This document shows positions 1 to 8,492 of a stretch of DNA of 64,000 nucleotides, piece by piece. Both the position numbers and the translations under genes were made by a program. Every line of letters begins with the position of its first letter. The first letter of the stretch is position 1. The stretch spans positions 1-64,000 of the forward strand of contig CAWCPQ010000002.1 in the NCBI GenBank assembly GCA_963797535.1, written 5' to 3'. The stretch is from JAWWOL01 sp963797535 (GTDB taxonomy: Bacteria; Actinomycetota; Actinomycetes; JAWWOL01). Under the pieces are notes generated by a model. The model was not told where the DNA came from. It searched no databases and saw nothing but the letters and a program-made list of their open reading frames with translations.

Positions 1-232
1 TGCTGCCGTACGCCACGAGCAACCGGGCTCGCAGCGCCAGGCGAGCGACCCGGCCCTGAGCGCGCCGTGCGCGCCTGACGTGAGCGATGCGTACGACGCG
101 GACGGCATCGGCCTCGTTCAGGCGCCGATCTATCCGCGCCCTCGCGAGATCTTCTTGGATGAGCAACATCAGGTGACTCCTACGGGTATCGGTGAGTTCG
201 TCAAGGTCTCCGGCGAGGCGAATCGCGGTCAT
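1..232 (-). CDS. Small Arg-rich protein translationally coupled to whiB7 (3' end outside window)
   Basis: An open minus-strand frame starts with an ATG that shares ATGA with the whiB7 stop codon and runs without a stop to the window edge. About 77 residues are visible, beginning MTAIRLAGDLDELTD. The second half is rich in Arg, Ala, Leu and Val and looks amphipathic. There is no family I recognise. The 4-nt overlap with whiB7 argues that it is translated from the same mRNA. The C-terminus is missing here, so its size and function cannot be judged. Confidence 0.6.
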   Translation of the reverse strand, partial: MTAIRLAGDLDELTDTRRSHLMLLIQEDLARARIDRRLNEADAVRVVRIAHVRRARRAQGRVARLALRARLLVAYGS

Positions 233-510
233 GCGGCCACCTCGGTCGCGTCCTTGCGGGGACGTCCCCGCGGCCGCTTGCGGGCCACGACCACGCCCTG
301 GAGGACCAGCTGGCCGCCCCAGACGCCCCACGGCTCGCGCCGCTCGAGGGCGCCGGCGAGGCACTCGGTCTGCAGCGGACAGCCGACGCAGAGCGCCTTC
401 GCCTGCTCGACCTCGGCTGGGGACTCGGCGAAGAACAGCTCGGGGTCGGTGCTCCAGCACGGGAGCTCGACTCCGGTCCGTTCCACCAGCGCGAGAGCGC
501 TGTCGTACAT
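229..510 (-). CDS. whiB7: WhiB-family Fe-S transcription factor, WhiB7/WblC type
   Basis: This 93-residue protein has the four WhiB cysteines (one near residue 18, then CVGC and a Cys six residues on), which bind a 4Fe-4S cluster, and the GVWGG turn. A C-terminal KRPRGRPRK AT-hook is the mark of WhiB7. WhiB7 binds the primary sigma factor and switches on intrinsic antibiotic-resistance genes when translation is disturbed. I chose the ATG at 510 because an AGGAGG lies 8 nt upstream; a TTG at 549 would add 13 residues without a good ribosome site. Upstream lie a hairpin (601-630) and a leader ORF (655-975), as expected of an attenuated gene. The stop overlaps a small downstream ORF. The WhiB family is certain; the WhiB7 subtype is very likely. 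Confidence 0.9.
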   Translation of the reverse strand: MYDSALALVERTGVELPCWSTDPELFFAESPAEVEQAKALCVGCPLQTECLAGALERREPWGVWGGQLVLQGVVVARKRPRGRPRKDATEVAA

Positions 511-600
511 CTCGGCCACCTCCTGGCGACTTTCCTGCTCGGTTTGCAAATGGATGACGGTGTCGGTGGTGATTTCTGAGCGGAGCCGGACACGACAAAG

Positions 601-630
601 GCCGCGGATCCCGTAATCGGGTTCCGCGGC
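601..630 (-). terminator. GC-rich hairpin in the whiB7 leader (possible attenuator)
   Basis: Arms of GCCGCGGA plus CCCG close a 4-nt loop, with one A-A mismatch, to form a long stem. On the minus strand the stem is followed by CTTTGTC, a weak U-tract, so it would act in the whiB7 direction. It sits between the 106-codon leader ORF and whiB7. It may be the terminator that is bypassed on ribosome stalling, as known for whiB7/wblC leaders, or simply the end of the upstream transcript. Confidence 0.6.
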
Positions 631-654
631 CTGAGGTCCTTCCGGCGAGGGGTG

Positions 655-975
655 CTAGCCGGGCGGAGCTGGAGCGTTGGTCCCGATAAGGGTGGCGTCA
701 TTGCGCTTGGCGGCGTGGGCTGCTGCCTTGGTTGCCGTCTGCTTGACCGACGCGCCTGCCATGAGAGACAGGTCGCCCAGGTCAGCAAAGGTGCCAGCGG
801 TAAACGGCTCGGTGGCATAGGCAGCGGGCATACCGGTGACGAAGGTGGGTACGGCGGGCCAGGCGGGGCTCTGCCAACCGGCAGTGGTCAGGCCGGTGGT
901 GAGGCCAGTGGTCGGACGCAGGCGCACGCAGGCAGACACCGTTACCTCAGTCTTCGTCATGACAGTCGAAATCAC
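655..975 (-). CDS. 106-codon ORF in the whiB7 leader, function unknown
   Basis: This ORF starts at a GTG preceded by a near-perfect AAGGAGGT site 5 nt away, the strongest ribosome site in this part of the window. The product is rich in Ala, Thr and Pro, contains a TTGLTTGLTTA repeat near residue 22-32 and ends APAPPG. It has no recognisable domain, signal peptide or membrane segment. It lies between the whiB7 promoter and the hairpin at 601-630, so it may be a long leader peptide that senses translation, or a separate small protein. Known whiB7 leader ORFs are usually much shorter, so the length is unusual. Confidence 0.55.
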   Translation of the reverse strand: MISTVMTKTEVTVSACVRLRPTTGLTTGLTTAGWQSPAWPAVPTFVTGMPAAYATEPFTAGTFADLGDLSLMAGASVKQTATKAAAHAAKRNDATLIGTNAPAPPG

Positions 976-1025
976 GGTGCACCTCCTTCGTCCTGGCCGA
1001 GCCGCTCCGCGGCGCCGAACCGGTC

Positions 1026-1052
1026 AACCTGCGTGACCAGTACACGCAGGTT
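1026..1052 (-). promoter_or_regulatory. Perfect 10-bp inverted repeat in the whiB7 leader
   Basis: AACCTGCGTG and its complement are separated by 7 nt. The repeat lies about 50 nt downstream of the predicted start of the whiB7 leader transcript and before the leader ORF. It could be a 5' stem-loop of the mRNA or a protein-binding palindrome. Confidence 0.55.
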
Positions 1053-1080
1053 AAAGCACCCCGTGCACGCTCTGCAATGG

Positions 1081-1111
1081 ATTATTCGGGTTCTATTTCA
1101 CCGGGTGTCAA
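1081..1111 (-). promoter_or_regulatory. Predicted whiB7 promoter
   Basis: On the minus strand a consensus -35 TTGACA (1111-1106) is followed after about 18 bp by a -10-like GAATAAT. A short AT-rich stretch (ATTT) abuts the -35, which fits the AT-rich element that WhiB7 uses at its own promoter. The promoter is divergent from manA. Confidence 0.55.
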
Positions 1112-1172
1112 AATGTCACGCTCAGGCCCCGCCCGTTCACAGAATCGGCGGACAGTGCGGCAGTATGGAGCC

Positions 1173-2369
1173 ATGGACCTGCTCACCAACGCGATCCAGC
1201 CGTACGCGTGGGGATCCCGATCCGCCATCGCCGCGCTGCAGGGCCGCGAGCCGTCATCGAGCCCCGAGGCCGAGCTGTGGATGGGGGCCCACCCCGGCGC
1301 TCCCTCTCAGCTGGACCGGGCCGGACAGGTCAGCCTGCTGGACGTGATCGAGCTCAACCCGCTCGAGGAGCTCGGCGCAGCGACGTTTCAGGAGTTCGGG
1401 CCCCGCTTGCCCTACCTGCTCAAGGTGCTGGCAGCCGACCGGGCGTTGTCCTTGCAGGTGCACCCGACCCCTGAGCAGGCCAGAGCCGGTTTCGACGCCG
1501 AGGACGCCGCCGGCATCCCGCGTGACGCCGCCAACCGGAACTACCGCGACCCGTACTCCAAGCCAGAGCTGATCGTGGCGCTCACGCCCTTCGTCGGGCT
1601 GTGCGGATTCCGCGCCGCCTCCGACCTGGCCGAGCTGTTGGTCGAGCTCGGCGTGCCGGCCCTCAAGGAGTTCGCGGACAACCTCGCCGCCAAACAGGAC
1701 TCGGACTCGGTACGCGCCATGCTGGCGTCGCTGCTGAGCTGGCCGGAGGCGGACCGAGCAGCCCTGGTCGCCGAGGTCACCAAGTCCTGCGTGCTGCTTG
1801 CCGCGGCCGGCGGTCGCTTTACGGCAAGCTACGAGTGGACGGCGAGGGTTGCCGAGGACTACCCCGGCGACACCGGCGTGGTCGTCATGTTGATGCTCAA
1901 CCTGATCCGGCTCGCGCCGGGCGAGGGCATCTTCCTGCGCCCGCGCACCCTGCACGCCTACCTCAGCGGCGTCGGCGTCGAGATCATGGCCGGCTCGGAC
2001 AACGTGCTCCGCGGTGGCCTGACCCCCAAGCACATCGACATCAACGAGCTGCTCAGCGTGCTCGAGTTCGGCCACGGGCCGCTTGAGCCGACGCCCATGA
2101 CTGCGTTGTCCGACGTCGAGGACGCCTGGGTCACGCCCACGCCGGAGTTCCGGCTCTCACGCCTCACGGTCGGTGCAGAGCCGGTGGAGGTGGCCGGTGG
2201 CTTCCCGCAGATCCTCGTCTGCACCGAGGGGCCGGTGACGGTCCACGGTGACGGCGAGACGATCGAGCTCACCGGTGGCCGATCGGTGTTCGTGCCGGCG
2301 GCCTCGGCCGGGTTGCGGGTCACCGCACCGGCCGGTGGCGTGGTTTTCCGCGCCCTTCCGGGTCTCTGA
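1173..2369 (+). CDS. manA: Mannose-6-phosphate isomerase, class I
   Basis: The 398-residue enzyme interconverts mannose 6-phosphate and fructose 6-phosphate in the cytoplasm and feeds GDP-mannose supply. The N-terminal PYAWGS motif, the LQVHP zinc/substrate motif near residue 100, the YSKPEL motif near 130 and the FLRPRTLHAY segment are all present, as is GSDNVLRGGLTPKH near 280. Length matches the family. I chose the ATG at 1173, which starts at the conserved DLLTNAIQPYAWG; an in-frame ATG 32 codons upstream would overlap the divergent whiB7 promoter. It stands alone as a single-gene unit. Confidence 0.93.
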   Translation: MDLLTNAIQPYAWGSRSAIAALQGREPSSSPEAELWMGAHPGAPSQLDRAGQVSLLDVIELNPLEELGAATFQEFGPRLPYLLKVLAADRALSLQVHPTPEQARAGFDAEDAAGIPRDAANRNYRDPYSKPELIVALTPFVGLCGFRAASDLAELLVELGVPALKEFADNLAAKQDSDSVRAMLASLLSWPEADRAALVAEVTKSCVLLAAAGGRFTASYEWTARVAEDYPGDTGVVVMLMLNLIRLAPGEGIFLRPRTLHAYLSGVGVEIMAGSDNVLRGGLTPKHIDINELLSVLEFGHGPLEPTPMTALSDVEDAWVTPTPEFRLSRLTVGAEPVEVAGGFPQILVCTEGPVTVHGDGETIELTGGRSVFVPAASAGLRVTAPAGGVVFRALPGL

Positions 2370-2431
2370 CCAGCACCCTGCCGCATGTCAGGGTGATCTC
2401 GGGGTCTTCCCCGGTACCCGCTGCTGGGCGA

Positions 2432-2448
2432 TGCCGACATGATCGGCA
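2432..2448. promoter_or_regulatory. Possible operator upstream of the ABC exporter
   Basis: TGCCGA and TCGGCA flank a 5-nt centre about 30 bp upstream of the ATPase start. The short palindrome is placed where a repressor site would be. There is no regulator gene next to it, so this is a weak call. Confidence 0.25.
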
Positions 2449-2478
2449 CATGACCTCGTACCGCCCAACGGGCCGACC

Positions 2479-3414
2479 ATGACCGCCCTCGCCGTGGACA
2501 TCACCGGCCTGCGCAAGAGCTATCGCAAGAACCTGCGCGCCAAGCCACGACCGGCACTCGACGGCCTGGACCTGCACATCGAGGCCGGCGGCCGGGTGCA
2601 CGGCTTCCTCGGCCCCAACGGGTCGGGCAAGACCACCACGTTGCGGGTGCTGCTCGGGCTGATCCGTGCGGACGCCGGCGACGTGCGCCTCGGCGGGCAC
2701 CGCGTACCCGATAACCTGCCGCTCGCCATGCCTACCGTCGGATCGCTGATCGAGGAGCCGAAGTTCTTTCGCCCGTTCACCGGCCGGCGCAACCTCGAGC
2801 TGCTCTCCGACGTGGCCGGCCTGCCGCGGACCAAGGTCGACCAGGTGCTCGAGATAGTTGGCCTGGCGGACCGGGCTGACGAGCGGGTCAAGGGCTACTC
2901 CCTCGGCATGCGCCAGCGCCTCGGCATCGCAGCCGCCCTGCTCAAGGAACCAACCCTGCTCATCCTCGACGAACCGTCGAACGGCCTCGACCCGGCTGGC
3001 ATCCGCGAGATCCGTACCCTCATGCGGACGTTGGCCGACTCCGGCGTCACCATCGTCGTGTCCTCACACCTGCTCGCCGAGGTGCAGCAGGTGTGTGACG
3101 AGGTCACCATCATCAGTCACGGCCGGGTCGTACGCACCGGTCCAGTGGGCCAGGTGCTCGCCCCTGAGGGAACCTCCGGACGGCTGCGCGTCGGTGTCGA
3201 TGATCTGTCGGCTGCAAGCGAGATCCTCGTAGCAGCAGGGCTTTTCGTACGAAGAGACGGCGCAGCCCTCATCGTCGAGGGAGCCGCACAGCCGGCAGAC
3301 GTCACCCGACTGCTCGCATCGCAGGGGCACTACCTGTCCGAGCTGCACGCCGAGACAGTGGACCTCGAGGACGTCTTCCTCGCGCTGACCGACGACCTGG
3401 AGGTGCCGGCATGA
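2479..3414 (+). CDS. ABC exporter ATP-binding protein
   Basis: This 311-residue ATPase has Walker A GPNGSGKTT near residue 50, the signature region SLGMRQRLGIA near 145, Walker B LLILDEPSNGLDP near 165 and the switch histidine in SSHLL near 198. A C-terminal extension of about 90 residues follows, as in BcrA/CcmA-like exporters. It overlaps the permease gene by ATGA and forms a two-gene exporter. Such exporters often confer resistance to peptides or antibiotics, but the substrate cannot be read from the sequence. Confidence 0.92.
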   Translation: MTALAVDITGLRKSYRKNLRAKPRPALDGLDLHIEAGGRVHGFLGPNGSGKTTTLRVLLGLIRADAGDVRLGGHRVPDNLPLAMPTVGSLIEEPKFFRPFTGRRNLELLSDVAGLPRTKVDQVLEIVGLADRADERVKGYSLGMRQRLGIAAALLKEPTLLILDEPSNGLDPAGIREIRTLMRTLADSGVTIVVSSHLLAEVQQVCDEVTIISHGRVVRTGPVGQVLAPEGTSGRLRVGVDDLSAASEILVAAGLFVRRDGAALIVEGAAQPADVTRLLASQGHYLSELHAETVDLEDVFLALTDDLEVPA

Positions 3415-4439
3415 TGCGGCTGCTCAAGGTGGAGATGGGCCGACTGATGTCCCGGCGGTTGTTCCGGGTCGCGGCCGTCGCCGGCCTGATAGCCGTCCTC
3501 GCGGTGGACGGCCTCATCGCTGCCAAGTCGGACAAGAACGTCGCCGCGGCCGAGAAGCGGGCTACGGTCGTTCTTCAAGCGGAGTATCAGAACTGTCTCG
3601 CCCACGCGGTCAAGGAGGGCAGCTCGGGCGGCCCGACGAAACAGGACTGCGACCGGGAGCTGCCGGCCAACCGGCTGAAGGACTGCCTCGCCATTGCCGC
3701 ATCGCACCAACAGAACGGACCGACGGCGGCTGACTGCCGTCGGGAGGGCACCGTGAACGAGTTCTACAACGACCCAAGGTTCCACTTTGCCGACCACGCA
3801 AGGGATCTGATCACCGGTGCGGCGTTCATCTTCATGGCAATCGGCCTGGTGCTCGCCGCCAGCAGCGTCGGAGCCGAGTGGCAGTCGGGCACGTTCGCGT
3901 CGTTGCTCACGTGGGAGCCTCGACGCCAACGAGTCCTGGCCGCAAAGCTGGTCGCGCCAGTGCTGGGACTGCTGGCCCTGGCGATCCCGCTGATGCTGCT
4001 GCTCGAGGGCGGCGGCTGGCTGGCCGCTGACCTACGCGGGACCACGCAAGGTGCAGATACGCACCTGTTCTGGCAGATCGCCTCGCAGTACGGCAGAGTC
4101 GTCGGGCTGCTCGCCCTGGTGGCCCTGATCGGAGCCGCCCTCGCCGCCGTCACCCGGCACACGGTGGCAGTTCTCGCGCTGGTCGGCGGATACCTCATTG
4201 CCGGCGAGATCGTCGCCGGGATCGCCAGCGCCTGGTGGCGAAACCATGGCCTGTTCGCCCATCTGATCGCGTTCGTCCGCGGCAACTATGACTACTTCAC
4301 CAACACAAGGACGCTCGGCGGCCTGAGGATGCAGCAGCATTTCTTGCACGCCGACAGCTCGGCAATCATCGTCGCGATCATCGCGGCAGCTGCCGTCGTG
4401 CTTGCCGCGGTCACCTTGCAACGACGGGACGTCGCCTGA
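3411..4439 (+). CDS. ABC-2 type exporter permease
   Basis: The 342-residue membrane protein is translationally coupled to the ATPase. A first membrane helix lies near residues 18-38. It is followed by a soluble loop of about 85 residues with four cysteines (NC, DC, DC, DC), likely extracytoplasmic and possibly disulfide-bonded. Five further hydrophobic segments lie between residues 130 and 335. The loop with paired cysteines is the most distinctive part. Together with the ATPase it should make a homodimeric exporter. Confidence 0.85.
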   Translation: MMRLLKVEMGRLMSRRLFRVAAVAGLIAVLAVDGLIAAKSDKNVAAAEKRATVVLQAEYQNCLAHAVKEGSSGGPTKQDCDRELPANRLKDCLAIAASHQQNGPTAADCRREGTVNEFYNDPRFHFADHARDLITGAAFIFMAIGLVLAASSVGAEWQSGTFASLLTWEPRRQRVLAAKLVAPVLGLLALAIPLMLLLEGGGWLAADLRGTTQGADTHLFWQIASQYGRVVGLLALVALIGAALAAVTRHTVAVLALVGGYLIAGEIVAGIASAWWRNHGLFAHLIAFVRGNYDYFTNTRTLGGLRMQQHFLHADSSAIIVAIIAAAAVVLAAVTLQRRDVA

Positions 4440-4458
4440 TCCGCAGTAGAGTTCGCCT

Positions 4459-4932
4459 GTGGCACAAGGAAACCAGCACCTGATCGGTGTCGATGACCCG
4501 GCGGCAGTGGACGTACGCCCGCTGCTGCGCCGGCACCTCGACTTCGGCAACGAGCACAGTCCGCCCGAGGACATGCATGCCCTCGACGTCTCGGGTCTGC
4601 TCGACCCGGCCGTGACGTTCTACAGCTACCGGGTCGACGCCGAGGTGCTGGCCATCGGCGCCCTGCGGCTGCTCGGCGACGGACAGGGCGAGCTCAAGTC
4701 GATGCACGTCGCTGCGGCGGCACGCGGTCGTGGCATCGGCCGGGCGATGCTCGACCACCTGCTGACCGTCGCTCGCGAAAGTGGCCTTCAGCGGCTGAGT
4801 CTGGAGACCGGGTCGATGCCGGCGTTCGCACCCGCCCGGACGATGTACGCCAGCGCAGGGTTCATGGAGTGCGGCCCGTTCGGGGACTACCGGGAGAGCT
4901 CGTACAGCACCTTCATGACCCTGGAGCTGTAG
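4459..4932 (+). CDS. GNAT-family N-acetyltransferase
   Basis: The 157-residue protein has a full GNAT core: beta-strand 4 in ELKSMHV and the acetyl-CoA-binding RGRGIGRAML loop near residues 90-99, followed by MYASAGF near the C-terminus. The start is a GTG 20 nt after the permease stop. The sequence resembles small-molecule acetyltransferases of the YafP/ElaA type, but the substrate is unknown. It ends 6 nt from the convergent uvrD2 stop. Confidence 0.85.
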   Translation: MAQGNQHLIGVDDPAAVDVRPLLRRHLDFGNEHSPPEDMHALDVSGLLDPAVTFYSYRVDAEVLAIGALRLLGDGQGELKSMHVAAAARGRGIGRAMLDHLLTVARESGLQRLSLETGSMPAFAPARTMYASAGFMECGPFGDYRESSYSTFMTLEL

Positions 4933-4938
4933 CGGTCG

Positions 4939-7047
4939 TCAGCCGGACTCGGCGACCAGGGCCAGCACAGCCGCGCCGAACTCGTCGAGCTTGCGCTGGC
5001 CGACGCCGGGGATCGCGACCAGCTCGGCCACGGACCGCGGCTTGGCCTCGGCGATGGCCGACAGGGTGGCGTCGGTGAAGACGACGAAGGCGGGCTGGGA
5101 CCTTTCCTTGGACGTCACCAGCCGCCACTCGCGCAGCCGCTCGAACAGCTCCTCGTCGCGGTTGGACGGGCAGTCCTCGCAGCGGCCGAGCTTGCGGGCG
5201 ACGGCACCCGAGAGCACCTTGCCGCACACGCGGCACAGCACGTTGGCGGCCCGCTTGCGCGACGTGGCCGGTCCGCTGGACTTTGCGGCTGCGGCCGGCC
5301 GGCGAAGACCCGCTGGCAGCAGGCCGTCGAGAAACCGTGACGGCTTGCGGTAGCGCGCGCCGCCGGGGCTGCGAGCGAGCGCCCAGGACAGCCACAGGTG
5401 CTCGCGGGCACGGGTCACGCCGACGTAGAGCAGCCGGCGCTCCTCCTCAACCTGGGCAGGGGTTTCGGCGTGCACGATCGGCACGGTGCCGTCGGCCAGG
5501 CCCACCAGGAAAACCGCGTCCCACTCGAGCCCCTTGGCCGCGTGCAACGAGGCCAGGGTCACGCCGTCGACCGGCGGCGCGTGCTGGGCCGACTGCCGTG
5601 CCTCGAGCTCGGTCACCAGGTCGGAGAGCCCGACCTCGGGAACCGCCGCGGTCATCTCCTCGGCCAGCCGGACCAACGCATTCAGCGACTCCCAGCGCTC
5701 GCGGGCCGCGCCCGTACCGGACGGTGGTTCCGGGCTCCAGTTGGCCGCAGCGAACACGTGCCGGACGGTCGCGGGCAGATCGTCGTCGTCGTCACCGGCC
5801 GAGTCGGTCGAGCGAGCAGCACCGCGGAGCAGGGTCACCGCCTCGCGGACCTCGCGCCGTTCGAAGAAGCGCTCGCCACCGCGGACGAGATAGGCGATGC
5901 CGGCCGCTGCCAGGGCCTGCTCGTAGGTCTCCGACTGCGCGTTGACCCGGTAGAGCACCGCGATCTCCCTGGCCGGTGTCCCGCCCGCGATCAGCTCTGC
6001 GATCCGCCTTGCGGCTGCCGCTGCCTCGGCAGTCTCGTCGTCGAACTCGCGGAAGAGCGGCTCCGGCCCGTTGGGACGTTGCGCGACCAGGGCGAGGCGC
6101 AACGAGCTCGTTCCGCCGCTGGCCTTGGCCAGCACCCCGTTGGCCAGAGACACCACCTGCGGCGTCGACCGGTAGTCGCGGGTCAGCCGTACGACCTCGG
6201 CCGCCGGCCAGCGCCTGGTGAAGTTCACCAGGTAGTCCGGGGAGGCGCCGGTGAAGGAGTAGATGGTCTGGTGAGCGTCGCCGACCACGCACAGGTCGTC
6301 GCGCTGACCCAGCCAGGCGTCGAGCAGCTGCTGCTGCAGCGGGTTGACATCTTGGTACTCGTCGACGACGAAGTAGCGGTACTGCGCCCGCACCCGGGTG
6401 GCGACGTCGCGGTGCTCCTCGATCAGGCCGGTGGTCAGCAGCAGCAGGTCCTCGAAGTCGAGCTGCCCCGACGCGGTCTTGGCCGTCTCGTACGCCTCGA
6501 AGATCGCGGCCACGGTCTCGGGCGGCCGCGGTGGCTGACGGCGAGCCCGTACGGCGTCAGCGGCGTAGGTCTCCGGCGTCACCAGGGACGACTTGGCCCA
6601 CTCGATCTCGCTGGTGACGTCGCGCAGCTCGGCCGTCGGCAGCGAGACCCGCAGCGACTTGGTGGCGGCCTCAGCGACGAGGCGAAGCTTGCTCTCGACC
6701 AGCCGGGGCGGCTCACCGCCGATGACCTGGGGCCAGAAGTAGGTGAGCTGGCGCAGCGCGGCCGCGTGGAAGGTGCGGGCCTGCACGCCGCCGACGCCCA
6801 GGCCACGCAAGCGGCCGCGCAGCTCGCCAGCGGCCCTGGCGGTGAAGGTGACCGCCAGCACGGCCTCGGGCTCGACGGTGCCGGTCAGCACGGCGTAGGC
6901 AATCCGGTGGGTGATCGTGCGGGTCTTGCCGGTCCCGGCTCCGGCGAGGATGCAGACCGGACCCTTGACGGCCTCCGCAGCGGCGCGCTGGTCGGGGTCG
7001 AGGGAGGCGAGAACAGCCTCGGACGGGGTCAAGGAGCCAGGGGGCAT
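4939..7047 (-). CDS. uvrD2: Superfamily 1 DNA helicase UvrD2
   Basis: This 702-residue 3'-5' helicase has Walker A AGAGTGKTR near residue 40, the DEYQDVNPLQQ motif near 230, the GDAHQTIYSF motif III near 256 and the C-terminal VTRAREHLWLSW motif VI. A four-cysteine module (CRVCG, then CEDC) and an HRDC-like C-terminal domain (AELVAIPGVGQRKLDEFG) follow, the layout of mycobacterial UvrD2. I chose the ATG at 7047 (MPPGSLTPSE); an upstream in-frame start would add 20 residues of no family similarity. It is divergent from the mycoredoxin gene. Confidence 0.93.
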   Translation of the reverse strand: MPPGSLTPSEAVLASLDPDQRAAAEAVKGPVCILAGAGTGKTRTITHRIAYAVLTGTVEPEAVLAVTFTARAAGELRGRLRGLGVGGVQARTFHAAALRQLTYFWPQVIGGEPPRLVESKLRLVAEAATKSLRVSLPTAELRDVTSEIEWAKSSLVTPETYAADAVRARRQPPRPPETVAAIFEAYETAKTASGQLDFEDLLLLTTGLIEEHRDVATRVRAQYRYFVVDEYQDVNPLQQQLLDAWLGQRDDLCVVGDAHQTIYSFTGASPDYLVNFTRRWPAAEVVRLTRDYRSTPQVVSLANGVLAKASGGTSSLRLALVAQRPNGPEPLFREFDDETAEAAAAARRIAELIAGGTPAREIAVLYRVNAQSETYEQALAAAGIAYLVRGGERFFERREVREAVTLLRGAARSTDSAGDDDDDLPATVRHVFAAANWSPEPPSGTGAARERWESLNALVRLAEEMTAAVPEVGLSDLVTELEARQSAQHAPPVDGVTLASLHAAKGLEWDAVFLVGLADGTVPIVHAETPAQVEEERRLLYVGVTRAREHLWLSWALARSPGGARYRKPSRFLDGLLPAGLRRPAAAAKSSGPATSRKRAANVLCRVCGKVLSGAVARKLGRCEDCPSNRDEELFERLREWRLVTSKERSQPAFVVFTDATLSAIAEAKPRSVAELVAIPGVGQRKLDEFGAAVLALVAESG

Positions 7048-7149
7048 GCCGACATCTTGGCAGGCGGGAAGAGCACGCCGGGCACCGACGTTCGCACCGG
7101 TGGACAACTTCGTACCTGACCCGTTTTCTCGAGAGGATCATCCGCACCC

Positions 7150-7420
7150 ATGACGGTCGACACGGCAACCGAGCTGACCATGTACAGCACCCAGTGGTGC
7201 GGTTACTGCGTGCGGCTGAAGAAGCAGCTCGAACGGGAGGGCGTCCCGTTCCAGCGTCGTCGACATCGAGGATGACCCGGTCGCAGCGACCTACGTCGAG
7301 ACCATCAACGGCGGCAACCAGACCGTTCCGACGATTCGGTTTGCCGACGGGTCGGCCATGACCAACCCGACCTTCGCCCAGGTCTCGGCCAAGCTGCTCG
7401 AGCTCCAGCCGGGCGAGTAA
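7150..7420 (+). pseudogene. mrx1: Mycoredoxin (glutaredoxin-like), frameshifted by one base
   Basis: The N-terminal half reads a glutaredoxin fold with the TQWCGYC active site at residues 15-21. The frame then ends at 7275. The rest continues one base later as VVDIEDDPVAA and GGNQTVPTIRFADGS, matching mycoredoxin-1, to a TAA at 7420. One extra base between 7249 and 7255 explains it. The intact product would have about 89 residues and reduce mycothiolated proteins. Both halves are fully conserved, so a sequencing error is as likely as real loss. Confidence 0.85.
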
Positions 7421-7577
7421 CGGGCGGGGTTTGTCACAGGTTTTCGTAACGTTCTGGACATCATTTGCGTCGTAGACGGCGACAAGTGGGTCGTCGACGT
7501 GCACGATGGGCCAACCCAGTGCCCTGGGGTAATGCCGCGTGTGTCGACCTGACCCCTGCCAATGAGGTGTGCGCCCC

Positions 7578-8492
7578 ATGCCTTCCGACGTCAATACCCC
7601 TGTTGCTCCCCAGGCACCTCCGGTACTCCCTCGGCGCCGGCCCACAGCAGAGCAGCTGCACCACCCCGCCATCGACGCAGCGCTAGCGACCGCCGCGACG
7701 CTGCTCGGGATGGAGGTCGTGTTCATCGGCGGCTTCGGCGACGACCGTTTTCGATTCGAACGCATCCGCGGCCAGTGGGACGGTCTTTCCGAGGGATTCT
7801 GCGTCGACTCCGGTGAGAGCCTGTGCGCGCGGATGCTCGCCTCCGGCAAGTCCTCGACCGCCAATGCCGACCTCGACACGGTTTTCCAGGACACGCCGGT
7901 ACGGACTTCCATGGGCATCACGTCCTACGTAGGCGTGCCCATCACCGACGCCGACGGACAGCTGATCGGCACCTTGTGCGGCATCGACCACAGCAGCATC
8001 CCGGTGCCGGACGCCGCGCTGGCCGTGCTCCAGGAGCTGGCCGGCATCGTGGCTGCCCAGCTGGCGGTCAAGGAAGCCGAGGGCCTCGTCATCCTGCGCA
8101 CCCCCGAGGGCTGGGAGGTCGCCGGCCCCGGCACCGACGGCTCGTGCGGGCGCACCGACCTCACCAGCGCCATGGTGCTGGCCGACCTGATCTCGGCCGA
8201 GCTGACCCCGCGCGGCCGGCCGAGCCGGCCCGACGGTGGCGAGCTGACCGAGGTCGAGCAGCTCCGCCTGTCGGTTAGCCAGCTCGAGCACGCCCTCGCC
8301 GCGAGAGTCCTGGTGGAGCAGGCGATCGGAGTGCTGGCCGAGCGCCAGCACTGCACTCCTCGGGCCGCCTTCGACCGCCTGCGCAAGGCATCCCGGTCAC
8401 GGGGACGCAAGGTGCACGACCTCGCTCGAGAGGTCGTGGCATCGGTCACCGACCACGGGGTGCCGCTGCCGCCGGAGCTCGCCGGCCGCTAG
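7578..8492 (+). CDS. GAF and ANTAR domain regulator
   Basis: The 304-residue protein has a GAF-type sensor domain over about residues 20-170 (CARMLASGK, TSYVGVPITDADGQLIGTLCGID) and a C-terminal ANTAR domain near 235-295 (LVEQAIGVLAERQHCTPRAAF). ANTAR domains bind paired RNA hairpins and prevent transcription termination. The start is ATG 7578, with GAGG about 10 nt upstream. No target hairpins or partner kinase are next to it. The stop codon shares CTAG with the convergent alpha-glucosidase gene. Confidence 0.88.
   Translation: MPSDVNTPVAPQAPPVLPRRRPTAEQLHHPAIDAALATAATLLGMEVVFIGGFGDDRFRFERIRGQWDGLSEGFCVDSGESLCARMLASGKSSTANADLDTVFQDTPVRTSMGITSYVGVPITDADGQLIGTLCGIDHSSIPVPDAALAVLQELAGIVAAQLAVKEAEGLVILRTPEGWEVAGPGTDGSCGRTDLTSAMVLADLISAELTPRGRPSRPDGGELTEVEQLRLSVSQLEHALAARVLVEQAIGVLAERQHCTPRAAFDRLRKASRSRGRKVHDLAREVVASVTDHGVPLPPELAGR

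Noticed and set aside
5398..7119. A 573-codon open frame on the plus strand
   Set aside because: It is antisense to uvrD2, has the repetitive Arg/Gly/Val-rich composition expected from the complement of high-GC coding DNA, and shows no motifs; uvrD2 is complete on the other strand.
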